NCBI RefSeq assembly: GCF_036206005.1 | Contig: NZ_CP108143.1 | Location: 1,550,001-1,614,000, forward strand | Direction: 5' to 3' | Source of the DNA: Streptomyces sp. NBC_00178 | Lineage (GTDB): Bacteria > Actinomycetota > Actinomycetes > Streptomycetales > Streptomycetaceae | DNA: 64,000 nucleotides | Shown: positions 59,540 to 64,000 of the stretch, piece after piece | Layout: the number at the start of each line of letters is the position of its first letter | Numbering within the stretch: the stretch's first letter is position 1 | Made by a program: the position numbers and the translations under genes | Notes under the pieces: model-generated | The model's input: the letters and a program-made list of their open reading frames with translations, nothing else | Told to the model about the DNA's origin: nothing | The model's database searches: none

Positions 59540-60612
59540 GACTGCGGCTCCGAGGTGCTCGCGGCGGCGAGGCGGCCGGCCGGGCGGGCCAGGCCGAGGT
59601 GCTCGCGGAGGGTGCCGCCCGGGTAGAAGGTGCGGAACAGGCTGCGGTGCTGGAGCAGGGCCACGGTCCCGTTGACGATCCGCTCCAGATCGCGTTCCGG
59701 GGCGATCGGCGTCAGGTGGAAACCGTCCACGGCCCCGCCCCGGTGCCACCGGGTGATGTGCTCGGCGAGGTCGACGGGTCCGCCCCGGAAATAGGTTCCC
59801 GGCCCGGCCGGTCGCGGACCGCTCCCCAGCCCGGGTTCGGGTGCCGTCTCCGCGTCCCCGAGGTCGACGGTGAGAGCGGCCAGGACCCGCAGGGTGCCGG
59901 GGTCGCGCCCGTGGGCGGCGGCTCTGCGCCGCAGGTCACCGGCGAGCGACTCGGCCTGCTCGGGTGAGGTCGCCCGCACGTGTACGACATCGGCGTACCG
60001 GGCGGCGGGCTCCCTCGCCGGGCCGCTCGTGCCGTCGATGACGGTCACGGGGTGTCCCTGCGGTGGGCGGGGCACGATGGCCGGGCCCCGGACGGAGAAG
60101 GTGCCGCCCTCGAAGTCGACGTAGTGCAGTTTGTCGCGGTCGACGAAGCGGCCGGTGGCGACGTCGCGTATCTCCGCGTCGTCCTCCCAGCTGTCCCAGA
60201 GCCGTGCCCCGACGTCGGCCACCTCGCCGGCCTCCCGCCACAGCGCGGCGGCGGGGGCGGCGGACCGGCGGCCGAACAGGCGCGCCTCGGCCTCGGTGGC
60301 GGACACGTCGGCCTGCCAGCCCGCCCGGCCCTTGCTCACCCAGTCGAGGGTGGCGACGGCGGACGAGACGTGGAAGGGCTCGGTGTGTGTCGTGGTGACG
60401 GTCGGCACGAGGCCGATCCGGGTGGTGGCCGGGGCCACGCGTGCGAGCACGGCGAGTGCGTCGGGGCCGGGGCGGGCGAAGGAGTCGTCGAGGGTGACGT
60501 AGTCGAGGGTGCCCTGCTCGGCGAGGCGGGCGAGGGCGACGTGGCTGCCGGCGTCGTAGCGGGGCGGGCCGCCGATCTCGGCGGCGAGGTGGAGTGGCCT
60601 GGTGGCGGACAT
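59536..60612 (-). CDS. LLM-class flavin-dependent oxidoreductase
   Basis: 358 residues from ATG 60610-60612 with GAGAGG upstream. Luciferase-like fold with LARLAEQGTLDYVTLDDSFARPG, VATLDWVSKGRAGWQADVSATEAEA, DGTSGPAREPAARYADVVHVRATSPEQA and FHLTPIAPERDLERIV. Flavin-dependent, partner of the next gene in the operon. Separated from the lipoprotein gene upstream by the repeat array at 60653-60865. Confidence 0.86.
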   Translation of the reverse strand: MSATRPLHLAAEIGGPPRYDAGSHVALARLAEQGTLDYVTLDDSFARPGPDALAVLARVAPATTRIGLVPTVTTTHTEPFHVSSAVATLDWVSKGRAGWQADVSATEAEARLFGRRSAAPAAALWREAGEVADVGARLWDSWEDDAEIRDVATGRFVDRDKLHYVDFEGGTFSVRGPAIVPRPPQGHPVTVIDGTSGPAREPAARYADVVHVRATSPEQAESLAGDLRRRAAAHGRDPGTLRVLAALTVDLGDAETAPEPGLGSGPRPAGPGTYFRGGPVDLAEHITRWHRGGAVDGFHLTPIAPERDLERIVNGTVALLQHRSLFRTFYPGGTLREHLGLARPAGRLAAASTSEPQS

Positions 60613-60652
60613 GCGGACCTCTCGGAATCGGGTCACGGCCGTGGTGGGGCCG

Positions 60653-60865
60653 GACGGCCGGGCGTCCCGGCATCAGGACCCGGGCGTGGGGGTGGAGCCG
60701 GAAACGGCCGGGCCTTCCGGGGTCAGGACCCGGCCGTGGAGGGGCCGGGCCTTCCGGGGTCAGGACCCGGCCGTGGAGGGGCCGGGCCTTCCGGGGTCAG
60801 GACCCGGCCGTGGTGGAGCCGGAAACGGCCGGGCCTCCCCGGATCAGGACCCGGCCGTGGGGTGA
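60653..60865. repeat. 37-bp tandem repeat array between ABC lipoprotein and oxidoreductase genes
   Basis: Two complete 37-bp units beginning CCTTCCGGGGTCAGGACCC at 60713-60749 and 60750-60786, and a third at 60787 that diverges after about 30 bp. A longer unit with GTGGAGCCGGAAACGGCC occurs on both sides (about 60692 and 60813). Each unit has palindromic parts (GGGTC...GACCC). It fills the entire gap between the stop at 60873 and the next start. Confidence 0.8.
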
Positions 60866-60872
60866 GTCGGCG

Positions 60873-61847
60873 TCAGCTCTTGGTCCTGGGGAGGCCCGGC
60901 GGGTTGATCTCGGACTTCTCGACGGCCTCGTTGGACAGACCCCAGCGCGCCAGCACCTCGGCGTACGAACCGTCCTGGATGATGTGGTCGATCGCGGCTC
61001 CGTAGGCCCCGACCAGCCCGCTGTCCTTCTTCGTGGTGGCGGCGATCTTCCCCTGGACGCCGTCGCCGCCGCCCGAGAGCGTGCCGACGATCTCGGACTG
61101 TCCTGCCGACGCGACGTGGTAGTTGGCCGAGGGGCTCGGGCCGAGGTGGGCGTCGATGCGGCCCGACTGGAGGGCCAGGTAGTAGTCGGTGTCCTTCTGG
61201 AAGTACTTGATGTCCACCGGCTCGCGTCCGGCCTTGACGTTCTGTTCGTTCCAGTCGACGAGGATCTTCTCCTGGTTGGTGCCGGAGGCGACGGAGACCG
61301 TCTTCCCGGCGACGTCCGCCGGGCCCTTCACCTTCCAGCCCGATCCCTTCTTCGCCTCGAAGGCGATGTTGTCGAGGCGGTAGGTGGCGAAGTCGTACTT
61401 CTCCTTGCGCTCCTCGGTCACCGTGACGTTGGACAGGACTCCGTCGAACTTCGAGCTGTCGAGGCCGACGAACAGGTTCTCCCAGGAGACCTCCTCGAAC
61501 TCGGGCTTGAGGCCGAGGGTGTCGGCGATGAGGGTGGCCAGGTCGATCTCGCTGCCGATCCGGGTCCTGTCGTCCGTCGCGTAGAAGCCGAGCGGCGGCG
61601 AGGCGTCGGCGCTGGCGCCGAAGCGCAGCGTGCCCCGCTTCCGTACGGCGGCCGGCACCTCGGCCGCGAGGGCGTCCACCTTCTTGCCTCTGATGCGCTT
61701 CTGGTCGGGGCCGATGTTGATACCGGTGTCCTTCTGGCCCTTGGGGCGGATGACGTCCTCGGCCGCGTCACTGGCACCGCAGGCCGTGAGCAGCCCCGCG
61801 GCGGTGAGGGTGGCGAGGGCGGTGGTGAGGGTGCGGCGGACGGACAC
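60873..61847 (-). CDS. ABC transporter substrate-binding lipoprotein (amino-acid family)
   Basis: 324 residues from GTG 61845-61847 with AAGGAG ahead. Lipobox LLTACG. SBP_bac_3 fold: LRFGASADASPPLGFYATDD, GSEIDLATLIADTLGL, VTVTEERKEKYDFATY, KGPADVAGKTVSVASGTNQEKIL, YYLALQSGRIDAHLG. Captures a small ligand at the cell surface for the ABC permease and ATPase in the same operon. Confidence 0.9.
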   Translation of the reverse strand: MSVRRTLTTALATLTAAGLLTACGASDAAEDVIRPKGQKDTGINIGPDQKRIRGKKVDALAAEVPAAVRKRGTLRFGASADASPPLGFYATDDRTRIGSEIDLATLIADTLGLKPEFEEVSWENLFVGLDSSKFDGVLSNVTVTEERKEKYDFATYRLDNIAFEAKKGSGWKVKGPADVAGKTVSVASGTNQEKILVDWNEQNVKAGREPVDIKYFQKDTDYYLALQSGRIDAHLGPSPSANYHVASAGQSEIVGTLSGGGDGVQGKIAATTKKDSGLVGAYGAAIDHIIQDGSYAEVLARWGLSNEAVEKSEINPPGLPRTKS

Positions 61848-61967
61848 GTGGCTGCTCCTTGACTGCGGGGACGTGTGGTTCGAGGGCGTGGCGATGGGGG
61901 ACGGGACGCTCGGGGGCGTGGCTTTCGGAGATGCGGCTCCGGGGGACCTGCGTGTCCTCGCCACGGC

Positions 61968-62756
61968 TCAGAGGACCTTGGAGAGGAAGGCGCGGGTGCG
62001 TTCCTGGACCGGGTGGTCGAGCACGTCGGCGGGCGGGCCCTGTTCGACGATCCTCCCCTCGTCCATGAAGACGACGGTGTCGGCGACCTCGCGGGCGAAG
62101 CCGATCTCGTGCGTGACGACGATCATCGTGGTGCCGCCGTGGGCGAGGTCCTTGATGACGTCGAGGACCTCGCCGACGAGTTCGGGGTCGAGTGCCGAGG
62201 TCGGCTCGTCGAAGAGCAGCAGCTTCGGTTCCAGGGCGAGGGCGCGGGCGATCGCGACGCGTTGCTGCTGGCCGCCGGAGAGCTGCTTGGGGTAGGCGCC
62301 GGCCTTGTCGGCGAGTCCGACGCGCGCCAGCAGCCGCTCCGCCGCCTCGACGGCTTCCTTGCGGGGCCGCCCGAGCGCGGAGACCGGGGCCTCGATGATG
62401 TTCTCGAGGACGGTGAGGTGCGGGAAGAGGTTGAAGTTCTGGAAGACGAAGCCGATCCGGGTGCGCTGGCGCAGGACCTCGCGTTCGCGCAGTTCGTACA
62501 GCTTGTCGCCGGACCTGCGGTAGCCGACCAGGGTGCCGTCGACGCTGATCCAGCCCCGGTCGACCTTCTCCAGGTGGTTGATGGTGCGCAGGAGGGTGGA
62601 CTTCCCCGAGCCGGAGGGGCCGAGGACGACGGTCACCTCCCCCGTGCGTACGGACAGGTCGATGCCCCGGAGCACTTCGAGCGGGCCGAAGTTCTTGTGG
62701 ACGGAGTGGATCTCGACCATGGCTTCTGTGCCGGTGGTCCCGACGGGTGCGCTCAT
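61968..62756 (-). CDS. ABC transporter ATP-binding protein (polar amino-acid family)
   Basis: 262 residues from ATG 62754-62756, overlapping the permease stop (ATGA). Walker [10 protein letters not shown], signature LSGGQQQR, Walker [15 protein letters not shown]-loop VVTHE. GlnQ-like, with [17 protein letters not shown]. The next gene, the lipoprotein, starts after 120 bp. Confidence 0.93.
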   Translation of the reverse strand: MSAPVGTTGTEAMVEIHSVHKNFGPLEVLRGIDLSVRTGEVTVVLGPSGSGKSTLLRTINHLEKVDRGWISVDGTLVGYRRSGDKLYELREREVLRQRTRIGFVFQNFNLFPHLTVLENIIEAPVSALGRPRKEAVEAAERLLARVGLADKAGAYPKQLSGGQQQRVAIARALALEPKLLLFDEPTSALDPELVGEVLDVIKDLAHGGTTMIVVTHEIGFAREVADTVVFMDEGRIVEQGPPADVLDHPVQERTRAFLSKVL

Positions 62757-63655
62757 CGCACGGCCCCCTTGGCGTAGTGACGTTCGACGTAGTGCTGGAG
62801 GACGGAGAGCGCGGTGGTCAGGAGGATGTACCAGACGGTGGCGACCATGAGCAGCGGCACGACCCGGCCGTTGCGCCCGTAGACGACCTGGACCTGGTAG
62901 AAGAGTTCGCCGATCGCCATGACGGAGACGATCGAGGTGCCCTTGAAGAGGGAGATGATCTCGTTGGCGGCGTTGGGCAGGATGGAGCGCATGGCCTGCG
63001 GCAGCACGATGCGCCGCAGCTGACGGAGCCGGGGGATGCCGAGCGCGGCTGCGGCCTCCAACTGGCCGCTGTCCACGGCGAGTACGCCGCCGCGGACGAT
63101 CTCCGCGGCGTAGGCGGCCTGGTGCAGGGCGAGCCCGAGCACGGCGGCGCTCATCGCGCCGACGAGGTTCATGGTGTCGAAGGAGACGAAGCCGGGCCCG
63201 AACGGGATGCCGAAGCGGAGCTCCTTGTAGAGGTAGGCGAGGTTGAACCAGAACAGCAGCTGGACGATGAGCGGGATCGAGCGGAAGGCCCAGATGTAGG
63301 CGTACGCGACCGCCCTGAGGAACGGGCTGGCGGACAGCCGCATGAAGGCCAGGACGATGCCCAGCGCGAAGCCGATCACCGTGCCGTAGAAGGTCAGCTG
63401 GAGTGTGATCCAGACCGCGTGGAGGATGGTCTCGGTGGTGAAGAAGCGGGCGAAGACGTCCCATTCCCAGCCGGGGTTGGTGATCAGCCCGTTCACGAAC
63501 TGGGCGAGCAGGACGGCGGTCACGGCCACCGCGACCCAGCGCCAGGGGTGGCGCACGGGGACGACTTTCAGGGCGGCGTACTCCAGGGCCGCGGCGTCTT
63601 CGCCGGGGCCGGCCCCCGCGGGGGTGTCGACGGGTGGATCGCTGGTCAGCGACAT
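62753..63655 (-). CDS. ABC transporter permease (polar amino-acid family)
   Basis: 300 residues with AGAAGGAA ribosome site. N-terminal cytoplasmic stretch of about 40 residues, then six or so helices. The EAA loop is [31 protein letters not shown]. As a lone permease of the GlnP/HisM type it probably works as a homodimer. Confidence 0.92.
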   Translation of the reverse strand: MSLTSDPPVDTPAGAGPGEDAAALEYAALKVVPVRHPWRWVAVAVTAVLLAQFVNGLITNPGWEWDVFARFFTTETILHAVWITLQLTFYGTVIGFALGIVLAFMRLSASPFLRAVAYAYIWAFRSIPLIVQLLFWFNLAYLYKELRFGIPFGPGFVSFDTMNLVGAMSAAVLGLALHQAAYAAEIVRGGVLAVDSGQLEAAAALGIPRLRQLRRIVLPQAMRSILPNAANEIISLFKGTSIVSVMAIGELFYQVQVVYGRNGRVVPLLMVATVWYILLTTALSVLQHYVERHYAKGAVR

Positions 63656-63700
63656 GGTATGGGTTCCTTCTGCGACGTGTACGGGCAGGGGGACGCGCGT

Positions 63701-64000
63701 TCAGGCGGTGCGGAGGTCCCGACAGGAGAGGTCGCGCAGGAACGCGAGGGCCGTGCGGGCGGTGGCGTCGTTCTGCCGGAAGGCCGGCCCGCCGGTGCGC
63801 GGCCGGGTGAAGGCGCCGCTGGAGCGGGCGGTGGTGTAGGGGCCGAGTGCGAAGCGGCGCGGGTGCGGACGGCCGTCGCGGTCCAGGATCCGGCTGTCGG
63901 CGGGGTCGACGGCGAGCAGTCCCGACTCGGTGCCCGCGGCCCCGTCCGCGTACAGGCCGCTCAGCAGGGTGCTGCGGGTGCGACGCAGAGACGGGTCGGG
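63701..64000 (-). CDS. FAD/NAD(P)-binding protein, C-terminal part (runs off the window)
   Basis: 100 codons are visible from the window edge to the TGA at 63701-63703, without a stop. The end reads [57 protein letters not shown], the conserved terminus of a Streptomyces FAD-NAD(P)-binding family. Same direction as the ABC operon, 45 bp upstream of the permease, so probably its first or second gene. Family call is from the tail only. Confidence 0.6.
   Translation of the reverse strand, partial: PDPSLRRTRSTLLSGLYADGAAGTESGLLAVDPADSRILDRDGRPHPRRFALGPYTTARSSGAFTRPRTGGPAFRQNDATARTALAFLRDLSCRDLRTA

Noticed and set aside
60653..60865. Tandem array as CRISPR
   Set aside because: Units are directly adjacent with no spacers.

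Overview
The window is chromosomal DNA of a Streptomyces-like actinomycete. G+C is very high, starts are often GTG or TTG, ATGA stop/start overlaps are frequent, and families characteristic of the genus are present: streptogrisin-type S1 proteases, secreted PLA2, AA10 LPMO with a LAETG anchor, an FxSxx-COOH peptide system and an actinomycete integrative and conjugative element (AICE). No rRNA or tRNA gene and no CRISPR array was found.

Layout. 1-6041: chromosomal core with an AAA ATPase (cut by the window edge), GntR regulator, tandem GNAT, DUF402 protein, a methyltransferase-NUDIX-VOC triple fusion and a Tat-exported PhoD phosphatase. 6090-22659: a complete AICE of about 16.6 kb bounded by a perfect 39-bp direct repeat (attL/attR), with matching integrase arm-type repeats inside both ends. 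It carries int, xis, an iteron-rich putative origin, a replication operon (C5-methyltransferase, prim-pol, small Cys/His protein, DUF3631 ATPase), an HNH nuclease, a membrane protein, a repeat-rich region next to a TraB-like FtsK translocase, a transfer/spread operon, a control block (XRE, Nudix, HD, GntR) and a compositionally foreign OLD-type ATPase/TOPRIM nuclease beside attR as likely cargo. 22760-30566: LPMO, lipase, a LexA-boxed dnaE2-imuB mutasome operon and a membrane protein.

30715-36288 is the most interesting part: a two-gene module behind a perfect 22-bp palindrome, encoding a pseudokinase fused to an SF1 (UPF1/COG1112-like) helicase and a winged-helix/PLD-like partner without HKD residues. 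The architecture recalls type I Mokosh anti-phage defence, but both enzymatic accessory domains look dead, so it may be a divergent or undescribed variant. A decayed glycosyltransferase lies next to it. 37269-41394 is a three-gene MoxR/VWA set.

41552-45170 holds secreted PLA2, a TetR remnant, a streptogrisin-like protease and a hydrolase. 45246-53113 is a complete FxSxx-COOH operon (fxsA-B-C-T) including the short precursor gene ending in FSSAL; the HExxH domain fused to FxsB is degenerate. 53552-56023 has a membrane protein and a convergent SLATT/SLOG pair. 56209-64000 holds a second S1 protease and a probable organosulfur-type uptake/oxidation operon (FAD protein, ABC permease, ATPase, lipoprotein, two LLM-type monooxygenases, DUF1684). 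Functions are inferred from motifs read by eye; no database search was run.
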